Shown: one piece after another, positions 25,268 through 34,759 of the stretch
How positions within the stretch are numbered: the first letter of the stretch is position 1
How the letters are laid out: each line of letters opens with the position of its first letter
Assembly: GCF_002153745.1 (NCBI RefSeq)
Contig: NZ_JOPL01000053.1
Coordinates: 1-40,139 of the forward strand
DNA length: 40,139 nt
Direction of reading: 5' to 3'
From: Acetobacter sp. DsW_063
GTDB taxonomy: Bacteria; Pseudomonadota; Alphaproteobacteria; Acetobacterales; Acetobacteraceae
Program-made: the position numbers and the translations under genes
The notes under the pieces: model-generated
The model's input: the letters and a program-made list of their open reading frames with translations, nothing else
Told to the model about the DNA's origin: nothing
Databases searched by the model: none

Positions 25268-26435
25268 GCCGGTTAAACATTCTTCTGAGACTCCCGCTGG
25301 TGGCTCCCGCATAGCGCCGCTGGTCGGGGTCGGGGTTTTGGTCCTGCTCGCCTATGGCGTTTACGGGAACGTCGAGCGCTCCATCGGCGTTCGCGCGCTG
25401 GCCAATACGCGCGCGTCGCAGGCGCCGGATGTGCGCGTCATGACGGTGCATTTTGACGAAAAGCCCGTGACGCTGGAACTGCCTGGCGAGACCGCTCCAC
25501 TGGAGACGGCGGCGATCGGCGCGCGTGCGTCAGGCTATATCGAGAAGAGAAACGTCGATATCGGCAGTGTGGTGAAAGCGGGCGATGTCCTGGCGATCAT
25601 CCGCGCACCGGAACTCGACCGGCAGGTTGCGCGTGCACAGGCTTCCCTTGCGCAAACGCGCGCCAATCTCGCGCTCGCCAAGGTGACGGCGCAGCGGTCG
25701 AGCGGACTGGTCGGCGGCGGCGCCGTCAGCCGCCAGAATTTTGACGTCGACCGCATTACGCAGGATGCGCGAGCGGCGGAGCAGGCCGCAGCGGACGCGG
25801 CGCTGGCGGAAACGGCGCAACGAAAGGCCTATACGACGGTCGTGGCGCCGTTCGATGGCGTCGTGACTGTGCGCAACGTCGAAGCTGGGGATCTGGTCAG
25901 CGCGGACAACGCACAGGCGACGCCGCTGTTCGTCGTGGCGCGCACGGACCGCCTGCGTGTGCGGGTCCATGTGCCGCAGACAGATGCCGCAGGCGTGACG
26001 ATGGGCGCGCCGGTGGCGGTGACGACGCCGGACCGACCGGGAGAGAGCTTCTCGGGCGTCGTCACGCGTACGGGCTTCGCGCTCGAGCGAGGCAGCCGTA
26101 TGTTGCCTGTCGAGGTTGAACTGGACAATCGCGACGGGAAGCTTGCGTCCGGCCTGTACGTTGCGGCGCGGTTCGCGTTGCCGCGCGCTACGCCGACGAT
26201 CGTCATCCCGTCGGAAGCGTTGATTTATGAGGCGGACGGTCTTTCTCTCGCGACTGTCGATAATGACGACAAGGTGCGTCTGCACGGCGTCAAAGTGGGC
26301 CGGGATTTCGGAGATCGGCTGGAAGTTCTGTCTGGTCTGCCGGACGGCAGCCGTCTGATCGTCCGCCCGCCGTCCTTTCTGGGGGAGGGCAGCCACGTGA
26401 AACCGGTCGCCGACGCCCCGGCGAAAGGCGCGTAA
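25260..26435 (+). CDS. RND efflux periplasmic adaptor (membrane fusion protein)
   Basis: A 391-residue adaptor of the HlyD/AcrA type. An N-terminal membrane anchor at about 16-36 (IAPLVGVGVLVLLAYGVYG) is not followed by a lipobox. Then come the lipoyl half GYIEKRNVDIGSVVKAGDVLA, a coiled-coil hairpin near 120-185, the second lipoyl half VVAPFDGVVTVRNVEAGD and beta-barrel domains. It joins the pump to the outer-membrane channel. The start overlaps the pump gene by eight bases; ATG at 25260 is preferred over 25254 because GAGG lies nine bases upstream of it. The outer-membrane gene follows after one base. Confidence 0.94.
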   Translation: MSEPVKHSSETPAGGSRIAPLVGVGVLVLLAYGVYGNVERSIGVRALANTRASQAPDVRVMTVHFDEKPVTLELPGETAPLETAAIGARASGYIEKRNVDIGSVVKAGDVLAIIRAPELDRQVARAQASLAQTRANLALAKVTAQRSSGLVGGGAVSRQNFDVDRITQDARAAEQAAADAALAETAQRKAYTTVVAPFDGVVTVRNVEAGDLVSADNAQATPLFVVARTDRLRVRVHVPQTDAAGVTMGAPVAVTTPDRPGESFSGVVTRTGFALERGSRMLPVEVELDNRDGKLASGLYVAARFALPRATPTIVIPSEALIYEADGLSLATVDNDDKVRLHGVKVGRDFGDRLEVLSGLPDGSRLIVRPPSFLGEGSHVKPVADAPAKGA

Positions 26436-26436
26436 A

Positions 26437-27903
26437 ATGCGGGTTGTCATGAGAAACGCCGTCGGCGCGGTCGCGCTGGCGCTGTCGGGCTGCACGATGA
26501 TCCCGAACTATCACCGACCTGCGGCGCCAATCGCCGCCACCTGGCCGGGGGCGTCCGGGACGGAAGCTGCGGCCACGGCGGATATGCGCGACTGGACGAC
26601 GTTCTATCGCGATCCGCTGATGCAGCGTCTGATCACGCTGTCTCTCGATAACAATCGCGATTTGCGCATAGCGAGGCAGCAGGTTTCGGCGTCGAGCGCG
26701 CAGTTCGATATCGAGAACGCGGCTCTGTTCCCAATGCTGAATGGTAGCGCCGGAGCGAATATTCAAAAAGAGTATTCACGAATTCTAAGTCTGTCGACGA
26801 CGAACGGGCCGTTCTACACACGTCAGTACGCCGTCGGTTTCGGCCTGTCGGCGTATGAGGTGGATCTCTGGGGCCGCATTCGCAGCGCTTCTCAAGCCGC
26901 ATTCGATCGTTATATGGCCGACGCGTTCAGCCGCGAGAGCATGCGCCTCAGTGTCATCGCCGGGGTCGCGTCGTCGATGTTGAGCTGGGTCGCCAACAAC
27001 GAAGCGGCTCTTGTGACGCAGCATGTGCTGGAAAGCCGCCGGAACACATACGATCTCGTTCGTCAGACGGTGGCGCGAGGAACCGGAACGCAGTTGGATC
27101 TGGCGCAGGCTGAGGCTCCGGTGCATGAAGCCGAAGCGAATCTGCAAGTCTATATAAGGCAACGCGCGGAAGCGTTCGATCAGTTGACGCTCCTGATAGG
27201 CACGCCGCTGGATGCGTCGACGACACAGGCGTTGCAGGCGAAGACGAAGCTGAGCGACGTCGTGGATTTTCCGACAGTGCCGGCCGGGTTGCCCTCCGAT
27301 CTGATCGGACGTCGTCCGGACATCCTGTCGGCTGAGGATACGCTCCGTTCCGCCAATGACGATATCGGCTCTGCACGGGCCGAGTTTTTTCCCAAGATTC
27401 AGATTACGGCGACGAACGGAACTGCGAGCAACAGTATCACGCGGCTGTTTCAGAGCGGCATGGGCGCCTGGAACGTGGCGCCGCAGATCACGTTGCCGCT
27501 GTTCGACGCGGGACGTCTGACCGCAGCGCTTAAGCAGGCGAAGGCCCGCAAGCGGGAAGAAATCGCTCGCTACGAAAAAACGGTCCAGACGGCGTTCAAG
27601 GAGGTAGCTGACGCTTTGGTCGGGCGCGATACCTATCGCCTGCAACTTCAGGCGCAAGACAACCTGATTGGCGCCAATGCGCGGCAATACTCGCTCGCGC
27701 GGCAGCGTTTTGATGCTGGTTATGATCCGTATCTCGACACGCTCGTGGCGCAACGGTCGCTTTATGACGCGCAGTTGGGTGGAATAACAGCGCGGCTACA
27801 GATGATGTCGAACAGCGTGACCTTGTACAAGGCGCTCGGCGGCGGATGGTCGGCGACGACGCCCCAAAGATCTCCTACGCCGATTGGAGAGCGTATCTTT
27901 TAA
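26437..27903 (+). CDS. RND efflux outer-membrane lipoprotein channel (NodT/OprM family)
   Basis: A 488-residue outer-membrane factor. The signal peptide ends in the lipobox LALSGC, giving a lipid-modified Cys19. Then comes the family start PNYHRPAAPIAATWPG. Two OEP repeats form the beta-barrel and periplasmic helical tunnel; LIGRRPDILSAEDTLRSANDDIG is the signature at the start of the second repeat. It completes a tripartite efflux system with the two preceding genes, and the spacing of one base indicates a single operon. Length and motifs are normal. Confidence 0.95.
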   Translation: MRVVMRNAVGAVALALSGCTMIPNYHRPAAPIAATWPGASGTEAAATADMRDWTTFYRDPLMQRLITLSLDNNRDLRIARQQVSASSAQFDIENAALFPMLNGSAGANIQKEYSRILSLSTTNGPFYTRQYAVGFGLSAYEVDLWGRIRSASQAAFDRYMADAFSRESMRLSVIAGVASSMLSWVANNEAALVTQHVLESRRNTYDLVRQTVARGTGTQLDLAQAEAPVHEAEANLQVYIRQRAEAFDQLTLLIGTPLDASTTQALQAKTKLSDVVDFPTVPAGLPSDLIGRRPDILSAEDTLRSANDDIGSARAEFFPKIQITATNGTASNSITRLFQSGMGAWNVAPQITLPLFDAGRLTAALKQAKARKREEIARYEKTVQTAFKEVADALVGRDTYRLQLQAQDNLIGANARQYSLARQRFDAGYDPYLDTLVAQRSLYDAQLGGITARLQMMSNSVTLYKALGGGWSATTPQRSPTPIGERIF

Positions 27904-28058
27904 GACAGAATCTCCAACAGTCGGCGGCGGTCTGGCAGAGGCGAAGCTCGGAAGACAATCTTCTGGGCTACAAACCCGAACAATGTAGAGAGAGCGGTGG
28001 ACGATAAGTAGGGGGGCAACGGCATGAAGCTGCCCAGCGGCGCGAGCGCGATCACCTG

Positions 28059-29522
28059 CTACGTCCGTCCAGACACCGCCTTGACCGCCGGATAAAGCGC
28101 TCGATAGATTTTTACGCGCTCGGCGTAAGCGTCCCGAAGAGCGGCGTCAGGATGCACGGTTTCGGAGCGCTCCGCCGGGAGGCATACAGTGTCCGGCGCC
28201 TCGCCCGTCGCCGCCATGCGCGCCAGCCGCGCTGCCCCGAAAGAGCCTCCAAGCTCCCCGTTTTTCAGTCGATGCAACGGGATGTCTAGCGCCGCAGCCA
28301 AAATGCGTACCCAGCGCGGGCTGCGCGAACCGCCGCCGATCACGTCGGCCTCGCTCACCACAGAGCCTGACGCTTGCAGCCCATCCAAAGCATCGCGGAA
28401 AGAGAACGCTACGCCTTCCAGAACCGCCTGCGTCATGGAGGCGCGATCGGTATCTTGCGACAGTCCGAGAAAACCTCCGCGTATGTCTGCGTCGTTGTGG
28501 GGCGTTCGCTCTCCGGACAGATAGGGAAGAAAAACAGCTTTTGATGGTTCCTCGATCCGCTCTGGCAATTCCGCCAGAAGGTCAGGCTCGTCAATTCCGC
28601 ACACGCGCGACCACCATGCCAGTGACGCCGCCGCCGACATGGTGACGCCCATCTGGTGCCACGTGTCGGGCACTGCGTGGCAAAAAGCGTGAACGCCGCG
28701 TTCCGTTCCCACACGAAGACCGTCCGTGGTCGTCCACAACACGCCGGAGGTGCCGAGCGAAAGGAATGAGTTTCCGGGCCGGATCGCGCCAAGCCCGACA
28801 GCCCCTCCGGCGTTGTCGCCAGCCCCCCCCGCGACTACGGGCCGATCCGTCATGCCCCATTCACGCGCAAGATCCGCCTTGACGCGTCCGGCGGCGGCGT
28901 TTCCTTCGCAAAGCGCAGGCATTGTCGTTTCATGCAATTCGCAGGCAGCCAGCGCCTCGTCCGACCAGCGACGGGCGCCGACGTCCAACCAGAGCGAACC
29001 TGAGGCATCCGACATATCTTCGATCATCTCGCCGGTCAGGCGATAGCGCAGCCACGCCTTGGGCAGCAGCACATGGCGGGTCGCCGCGAAAATTTCAGGC
29101 TCATGCCTTGCGACCCAGAGCAGTTTCGGCGCAGTGAAACCCGGCATCGCGATATTGGCGCAGATCGAGCGGCTTTCCGGAAAGCGTCGTTCGAACTCAA
29201 CGCACTCGTTCGTGGCGCGCGTGTCGTTCCACAGGATGCACGGCCTCAAGACCTTGCCGCTTGCGTCAAGCAGCACCGCGCCGTGCTGTTGCCCTGAAAG
29301 CCCCAGGCCTCGAACCTTCGCCATGGCTTCAGGCGCGTCGCGCCGGAGACCCGCAAGCGCAGCCTGGGTGGCCTTCCACCACGCCTCTGGGTCCTGTTCG
29401 CTCCAACCCGGATGGGGTCGGGAGACTGTCAGAGGTTCCGTGCGGGTCGCGATCACTGCCTGTTCGTCATCGACGATGATGGCTTTGACGCCGGAGGTTC
29501 CGAGATCGAGTCCGATATACAT
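28059..29522 (-). CDS. xylB: Xylulokinase
   Basis: A 487-residue FGGY-family sugar kinase. The N-terminal ATPase-fold start MYIGLDLGTSGVKAI, GWSEQDPEAWW, LGLSGQQHGAVLLD and ILWNDTRA are xylulokinase signatures. The catalytic base is Asp236 in GGAGDNAGGAVGLG. It phosphorylates D-xylulose to xylulose 5-phosphate, which enters the pentose phosphate route. The frame continues upstream to 29687, but the ATG at 29522 has GGTAGGAG upstream. It stands alone; no xylose isomerase or polyol dehydrogenase is adjacent, so xylulose may come from arabitol or xylitol oxidation elsewhere. It converges on the efflux operon and is divergent from the CNNM gene. Confidence 0.95.
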   Translation of the reverse strand: MYIGLDLGTSGVKAIIVDDEQAVIATRTEPLTVSRPHPGWSEQDPEAWWKATQAALAGLRRDAPEAMAKVRGLGLSGQQHGAVLLDASGKVLRPCILWNDTRATNECVEFERRFPESRSICANIAMPGFTAPKLLWVARHEPEIFAATRHVLLPKAWLRYRLTGEMIEDMSDASGSLWLDVGARRWSDEALAACELHETTMPALCEGNAAAGRVKADLAREWGMTDRPVVAGGAGDNAGGAVGLGAIRPGNSFLSLGTSGVLWTTTDGLRVGTERGVHAFCHAVPDTWHQMGVTMSAAASLAWWSRVCGIDEPDLLAELPERIEEPSKAVFLPYLSGERTPHNDADIRGGFLGLSQDTDRASMTQAVLEGVAFSFRDALDGLQASGSVVSEADVIGGGSRSPRWVRILAAALDIPLHRLKNGELGGSFGAARLARMAATGEAPDTVCLPAERSETVHPDAALRDAYAERVKIYRALYPAVKAVSGRT

Positions 29523-29723
29523 GGCTCCTACCTCCGCATGGAGAAACGAGATGGCGCAATTCACAGATTGTTGAACGTACCCCCGATCAACGTCGCCGGG
29601 AACAGAACGCCCGAGACCCCGTAAAATGCCTGAACGCTGGCCTTTGACCGCGCGGACAGGGTATGTTCGCCCAGCGGCGTACGTCATTCGACGCGTCGAG
29701 CAGCTAACCCGACGGTCGTTCTT

Positions 29724-31052
29724 GTGATTCTCCTGTTTCTGGGCCTGATCGCCCTCGCCCTGCTTATCGCTGTCAGCGTCCTGATCTCGATGTCGGAAAT
29801 ATCGTTCGCTGCCGCGCGCGATGTGCGGTTGCGCGCCCGAGCCGATGCGGGCGATGAGCGCGCGACAGCTTTCCTCGCCCTGCGCCGCAATAGCGGACAG
29901 GTGATGACGGTCTTGCAGATCCTGCTCAATTCGGTCGGCGTACTGGGCGGCATGATCAGTTCGGGAATGCTGGCGCCGCCGCTGACCGAGATGCTTATGC
30001 GCTGGGGGTTTGTCGAAGCGTCCGCCAGCAGCGTCGCCTCGGCGATCGGGTTCGTCGCGACCACCGGTTTATTCGTCGTGTTCGCAGACCTGCTGCCCAA
30101 GCGTATCGCCATGAACGCGCCAGACAGAATCGCACTTGCGATCGGCTGGTTTCCGGCGGGCGCGTTGCGGGCGCTCTACCCGGTCGTCTGGGTGTTTTCG
30201 AAAATCTCTGACGCCCTGCTGCGCGCCCTGAAAATACCCGCCGCCTCGGCGGTCGAACCGGTGACGCCAGAAGATCTCAGGGCCATCCTCGCCGCCGGAA
30301 CGGCGTCCGGCGTCCTGCTCGAGCAAGAGCATCAGATGATCCAGAACGTGCTGGGTCTGCAGGACCGTTCCGTCACTTCCGCCATGACGCCTCGTGACGA
30401 AATCGTCTTTCTGGATGTGCAGGAAACGCTCGAGGCGCAGCGCGACAAAGTCCGTGTCCGCCCCTATTCGCGCTATCCGCTGTGCAATGGCGGCCTCGAC
30501 AGGGTGATTGGCTCGATCCGTGCAGAGGATGTGCTGGTCACGGTCGTTGATGAACCGAAGACGATCATACAGACCGGCGAACAGGCCGTGAGTCCGATAT
30601 CGCGGCTTCGCCGCGACGTCCTTTCCGTGCCTGAGACGCTGAATCTGTGGGACACTCTGGCCCAGTTCGACACGCATGGGGCGGGCTTCGCCATCGTGGT
30701 GAACGAATACGGGCTCGTGGTCGGATTGATCACGTTCAAGGATATCATGGGCGCGTTGATGGACGGGCTCGCCAACCCGTTCGACGAGCAGGCGATTGTC
30801 CGTCGCGATGAGAATTCGTGGCTTATCGACGGGGCGGCGCCGATTGGCGACGTCATCCGCGAACTTGGCGCGCTGGACCTTCCGGACAGCGACATCTTCG
30901 ACACAATAGGCGGTTTCGTGACGCACCGCCTTCGTCGCATGGCCCGCAAGGCTGATCGCATCGACGCCGTAGGCTTCCGGTTCGAGGTAGTCGACGTCGA
31001 GGGCTTCCGTATCAACCAGCTTCTGGTCACGCGTCTGGAACAGCGCGGGTAG
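29724..31052 (+). CDS. CNNM/CorC-type transporter with CBS domains
   Basis: A 442-residue membrane protein of the hemolysin C / CorC family. Residues 1-190 form the CNNM (DUF21) domain with about four helices, including MSEISFAAARDVRLRARAD and FVVFADLLPKRIAMNAPDR. A CBS pair follows at about 210-345, with SAMTPRDEIVFLDVQ and VVNEYGLVVGLITFKDIMGAL. A CorC_HlyC domain at about 360-440 closes the protein. Relatives take part in magnesium or cobalt transport or resistance; the specific ion is not known. The start is GTG at 29724 with a weak ribosome site. It stands alone between xylB and the acyltransferase. Confidence 0.92.
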   Translation: MILLFLGLIALALLIAVSVLISMSEISFAAARDVRLRARADAGDERATAFLALRRNSGQVMTVLQILLNSVGVLGGMISSGMLAPPLTEMLMRWGFVEASASSVASAIGFVATTGLFVVFADLLPKRIAMNAPDRIALAIGWFPAGALRALYPVVWVFSKISDALLRALKIPAASAVEPVTPEDLRAILAAGTASGVLLEQEHQMIQNVLGLQDRSVTSAMTPRDEIVFLDVQETLEAQRDKVRVRPYSRYPLCNGGLDRVIGSIRAEDVLVTVVDEPKTIIQTGEQAVSPISRLRRDVLSVPETLNLWDTLAQFDTHGAGFAIVVNEYGLVVGLITFKDIMGALMDGLANPFDEQAIVRRDENSWLIDGAAPIGDVIRELGALDLPDSDIFDTIGGFVTHRLRRMARKADRIDAVGFRFEVVDVEGFRINQLLVTRLEQRG

Positions 31053-31207
31053 CGGATATGCGTCAGGTCGGCGAGCGCCTCCGACGTTTCAGGCGCGTCA
31101 TGAAAATGACGAAATACCCTGACAGATGCAGTTCCGTAACGATGAACATCGTCCCTGTGGACGGTTGAGGACTTTATCGCTCCCGCGCGCGGGGCACGGA
31201 TGTCGCA

Positions 31208-32377
31208 ATGCTGAAAACCCTTTGCTGGTTCGAGACTGTCAGCAGTACGTCGGCCACTGGAAACAAAAGGCGGAATCAGGGCGTTGACGTGATTCGCGGC
31301 GTATCGATCATCCTTGTGGTGATTAATCACATGGCGTTGCGTATCCCTCTCGCCCGCACAAATCTTGCATCGTTTCTGCCCTCCCGCTTGCTGGAGGCGG
31401 TCGGGTCGAGCGGCCATGCCGCCGTGTTCGCGTTCTTTGTTATCTCCGGTTTTCTGATCACCCAAACCGTGCTGGGCCGTTGGAAGAGTCTGGGTGGCGT
31501 TCGTCTCGCCCAGTTCTACGCGCTCCGCGCCGCACGGATACTGCCGTGCCTTGTCGCGCTCGTCGCCGTGCTGGCCTTGCTGGATCTGATGGGCGCGCCG
31601 GATTACGTCATCACACGACCAGATCAGAGTCTGCCTCGCGCTATTTTCGCAGCCCTGTTCATGCACATGAACTGGTACGAAGGACATACCGGTTATCTTC
31701 CGGGGAATTGGGACGTTTTGTGGTCATTGTCGATCGAAGAAGCGTTCTATCTGTTTTTTCCGTTGATCTGCCTGACGGTGGGCAAACGCCCGGCGATCTT
31801 TGCGGTGCTGGTTGGAGCGTTCGCGTTGTCGCTTCCGCTTTTGCTCGACGCGCTTTCACATGAACCGCGTATATGGCGACACAAGGCGTATGCGCCGGGA
31901 GTGTCCGCCATCGCCATGGGGGCGAGCGCTGCGCTTCTTGCGCGGAAATGCCCCGGTATGAAAAGCAGCGCCTTGTTCCATCTCGCGGGGTGGACGGGCC
32001 TTTGCATGACAACCCTGATGGTCCTGACTGACGATATCCTGAGCGCGTATCTCGGCGCGGGCTGCATGTTGGTCCTGACGACGGGCGTTGCGCTGCTCCT
32101 CATCGCGTTTCAGGGGGGCTGGGGGAATGCTGTGCTTACGCCCTGGACAGGTTGGGTCCGCAGATGCGGCGTGCTGAGTTATGAGATTTATTTGACGCAT
32201 ATGTTCGTCGTCTACACGCTGATTCGTGTTTACGCATGGAGCGGCTGCGGGCTCCGATATGCGTGGTTGTGGACGGCTCTCGCCCTCTTTGTGTCGTTAA
32301 GGCTTGGTTCAATCGTTGAAAAGACGTTTTCAACGCCCGCCCGACGCTGGTTCGGAAGGCGCTTGGTCGCTGAGTGA
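31208..32377 (+). CDS. OafA/YrhL-like membrane acyltransferase (acyltransferase 3)
   Basis: A 389-residue inner-membrane protein with about ten hydrophobic helices. The conserved start is GVDVIRGVSIILVVINHMAL, with the likely catalytic His in helix 1. Then come FAFFVISGFLITQT, the Arg motif FYALRAARILP and the signature WSLSIEEAFYLFFPL, with YLTHMFVVY near the C-terminus. Members add acetyl or other acyl groups to surface polysaccharides or lipids. There is no C-terminal SGNH domain. Its neighbour is a c-di-GMP phosphodiesterase-like gene ending 16 bases away on the other strand. The target is unknown. The ATG has only a weak Shine-Dalgarno sequence. Confidence 0.92.
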   Translation: MLKTLCWFETVSSTSATGNKRRNQGVDVIRGVSIILVVINHMALRIPLARTNLASFLPSRLLEAVGSSGHAAVFAFFVISGFLITQTVLGRWKSLGGVRLAQFYALRAARILPCLVALVAVLALLDLMGAPDYVITRPDQSLPRAIFAALFMHMNWYEGHTGYLPGNWDVLWSLSIEEAFYLFFPLICLTVGKRPAIFAVLVGAFALSLPLLLDALSHEPRIWRHKAYAPGVSAIAMGASAALLARKCPGMKSSALFHLAGWTGLCMTTLMVLTDDILSAYLGAGCMLVLTTGVALLLIAFQGGWGNAVLTPWTGWVRRCGVLSYEIYLTHMFVVYTLIRVYAWSGCGLRYAWLWTALALFVSLRLGSIVEKTFSTPARRWFGRRLVAE

Positions 32378-32393
32378 AATTCGCATTGATTCT

Positions 32394-34631
32394 CTATGAC
32401 TCTGCTGTTCGAAGTGTTCTTTCGTGTTCCGCCCGTTCGGCCGTCAATACGCGCGTTATTATGCGGGGCGGCTGCATCGTCGGGCCGTTAAGCAGGTTCG
32501 TGATGTCTTCGGCAGATTTCGGGCGCGCAAAATAAAATCCCTGCCCCTCGCGGCAACCGTGGCGTGCAAGCCAGAGAGCCTGTTCGCCGCGTTCTATGCC
32601 CTCGGCCAAAACTTTCAGGCGAAGATTACGGCACAGGCTTAGTATCGAGCGCACCACGAACTGGTCGTTGGTGGATTCCTCAATCTGCCTGAGAAAAGAG
32701 GCGTCGATTTTTATTCTATCTACGGCGAACTTGGTCAGGTAGCTGAGCGACGCATAGCCCGTACCGAAATCGTCCACAGCGATGGACACCCCAAGGTCGC
32801 GCAGGGCCGCCAGTTGTCTGTTGGTGGAGTCCACGTTTTCGATAAGCACCGTTTCCGTCAATTCGAGCTCCAGAGACGCCGGATCCACGCCCGACTTTTC
32901 GATGGCGGAGGTCACCATCTGATGCACGTCCGCAAGGCGGAACAGGACGCCGGAAATATTCACCGCGACGCGGGGCGCCAGCCCCTGTGTGCGCCAGACG
33001 CCAATCTGACGACAGACTTCGTCGAGAACCCATGCTGTGATGGGTGCTATCAGGCCCGTCTCTTCGGCGACGGTCAGAAAATAGCCGGGGGAAAGAAGGG
33101 TTCCGTCGCGACGTTCCCAGCGGAGGAGCGCTTCTACAGCGAAAATTTTTCCAGATTTGAGGTCGAATTCCGGCTGATAATGTAGACGGAGTTCGTTGCG
33201 CCGCACCGCATTGTGCAGATCGAGCTCGATACGCATGGACGCGGCCTGCGCGTCTTCCATGTTGTGCTGGAAGAAAGCATAGCCCCTGCCGCCTCGCGCC
33301 TTGGCGCGATACATCGCCATATCGGCGCGCTTCAGGAGAGTTTCAAAACGGAGAGCGCCTCCGCGATAAATCACGACGCCGAGGCTGCAAGTAGAGAGGA
33401 CGGTGCCAGGTTCCTCACGCTCGGGATGAGAGACGGCCAGTTCGAACGGGTCGTTGAAAGCGCCAAGGATTTGCTCCGCCTCCTGCTCCACGGCGTCTCT
33501 GGACGCGCCGACGTCGAGCGGGCTGACGATCGCAAATCTGTCGCCGCCGATGTGGCTCACAATGGCGGCGGGAAGGGTCGCCACAAGGCGTTCTGCGACC
33601 GCTCGCAGCAGACCATCGCCGGCCTGATGTCCCAACGTTTCGTTGATTGCCTTGAAGCGGTCGAGATCCATTGCATATAAAGCAAACGATTGATGCTGAT
33701 TCGTAAGATTCAGTCGCAGAAGGTCGATTTCCAGCTTCAGCCGATTGGGGAGGCGCGTGATCTGGTCGTAATAAGCGAGGACATGCAGCTCCCGCTCCGC
33801 CGCCTTGCGTTTGGTGATGTCGAGCGACGTGGTCAGGACGAGTGGCTTGCTGGAAGATTCTCCGGGAGGAGTAAGATGCAGGGGCGCCTTGGTCGTCATG
33901 AGCGTTCGCTCCACGCCTGTAGCGTCGACGAAAGTCTCCTCGTAGTGCGGGCCAGCTCGTCCGGTTTCAATCACTCGACGCGCCTGTTGCTCGGACCGCT
34001 GCTCGCCCTTGCCCCATGACCGGGCGATTGTGCCCATCAGGGCGGATGCAGGCGCGCCAACCATTTCTGCATGACGGCGGTTTACGAGAACATATCGTCC
34101 GTCGGCGTCCACGGCGCTGATCATGATCGGCGCTGTATCTATGACCTGCAACAGGCGCTCATGGCTCGCGCGCAGCAAATCATCGCAGGCCCGGCGGTGC
34201 GCTTTCCTTTCACGCTCCAGCTCACCGGCGTTCCGTCGCGCCTCATTCCGGCAGGCGGCGAACCTAATGAGATTGCGTGCACGTATAAGGAATTCTTCCG
34301 GATCTACGGGAGATTGTAAGAAATCCGTCGCTTCGGCGCGAAGAACGGTCAGTCGCATTTCTCGATCCTGATGGTCTGAAATGACGATGATGGGTATTTC
34401 CTCTCCCCAAGCCTGGACCCGGATGCGGGCGATAACGGAGACCTCATCCAGATGAGGAGAGCGCACGTTCACGACCAGAAGGTTGAGGTTTTTTGTATCC
34501 CTAAAATGAGAAAAAGCGTCGTTTTCTGAAAAAAATTCCGATATTTCGGAATTTGCGTCAAAATTCATGACGAGATCGCGAGCGCGATCTTCGTTGGCGA
34601 TCTGATCTGCAGTTATGGCGATCAGTCTCAT
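32394..34631 (-). CDS. REC-PAS-GGDEF-EAL protein, likely c-di-GMP phosphodiesterase
   Basis: A 745-residue signalling protein. Residues 1-125 form a receiver-like domain in which the phospho-Asp position is Asn55 (LLVVNVRSP) and the conserved Lys is Ser107 (DFLQSPV), so it is probably a pseudo-receiver. A short helical linker leads to a PAS domain at about 155-280. The GGDEF domain (about 285-455) reads GGDRF at 362-366, losing a key acidic residue, so cyclase activity is unlikely. The EAL domain (about 465-715) keeps EALLR at 500-504, NIS, ELTET, DDFGTGY and AEGIE, and should hydrolyse c-di-GMP. It may tune cellulose or motility. No membrane segments are seen. Confidence 0.93.
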   Translation of the reverse strand: MRLIAITADQIANEDRARDLVMNFDANSEISEFFSENDAFSHFRDTKNLNLLVVNVRSPHLDEVSVIARIRVQAWGEEIPIIVISDHQDREMRLTVLRAEATDFLQSPVDPEEFLIRARNLIRFAACRNEARRNAGELERERKAHRRACDDLLRASHERLLQVIDTAPIMISAVDADGRYVLVNRRHAEMVGAPASALMGTIARSWGKGEQRSEQQARRVIETGRAGPHYEETFVDATGVERTLMTTKAPLHLTPPGESSSKPLVLTTSLDITKRKAAERELHVLAYYDQITRLPNRLKLEIDLLRLNLTNQHQSFALYAMDLDRFKAINETLGHQAGDGLLRAVAERLVATLPAAIVSHIGGDRFAIVSPLDVGASRDAVEQEAEQILGAFNDPFELAVSHPEREEPGTVLSTCSLGVVIYRGGALRFETLLKRADMAMYRAKARGGRGYAFFQHNMEDAQAASMRIELDLHNAVRRNELRLHYQPEFDLKSGKIFAVEALLRWERRDGTLLSPGYFLTVAEETGLIAPITAWVLDEVCRQIGVWRTQGLAPRVAVNISGVLFRLADVHQMVTSAIEKSGVDPASLELELTETVLIENVDSTNRQLAALRDLGVSIAVDDFGTGYASLSYLTKFAVDRIKIDASFLRQIEESTNDQFVVRSILSLCRNLRLKVLAEGIERGEQALWLARHGCREGQGFYFARPKSAEDITNLLNGPTMQPPRIITRVLTAERAEHERTLRTAES

Positions 34632-34734
34632 CCGCGTCTCACGGAAACGGCGCGTCGCGAAAATACGTTACGGCAACGAACGTTCTGGCCTGTCATTTCG
34701 GCCCCGATTAGAAATGAATTTTGATCACTGTATC

Positions 34735-34752
34735 TTATTCTGGACCAGATAA
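34735..34752. promoter_or_regulatory. AT-rich dyad upstream of the EAL gene
   Basis: TTATTCTGGACCAGATAA reads nearly the same on both strands: CTGG pairs with CCAG around one base, flanked by TTAT and TAA. It lies eight bases after the DUF763 stop and about 105 bases before the EAL protein start, in one of the most AT-rich stretches of the window. It could be an operator or a weak transcript end; no T run follows. Confidence 0.3.
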
Positions 34753-34759
34753 TAGACAG

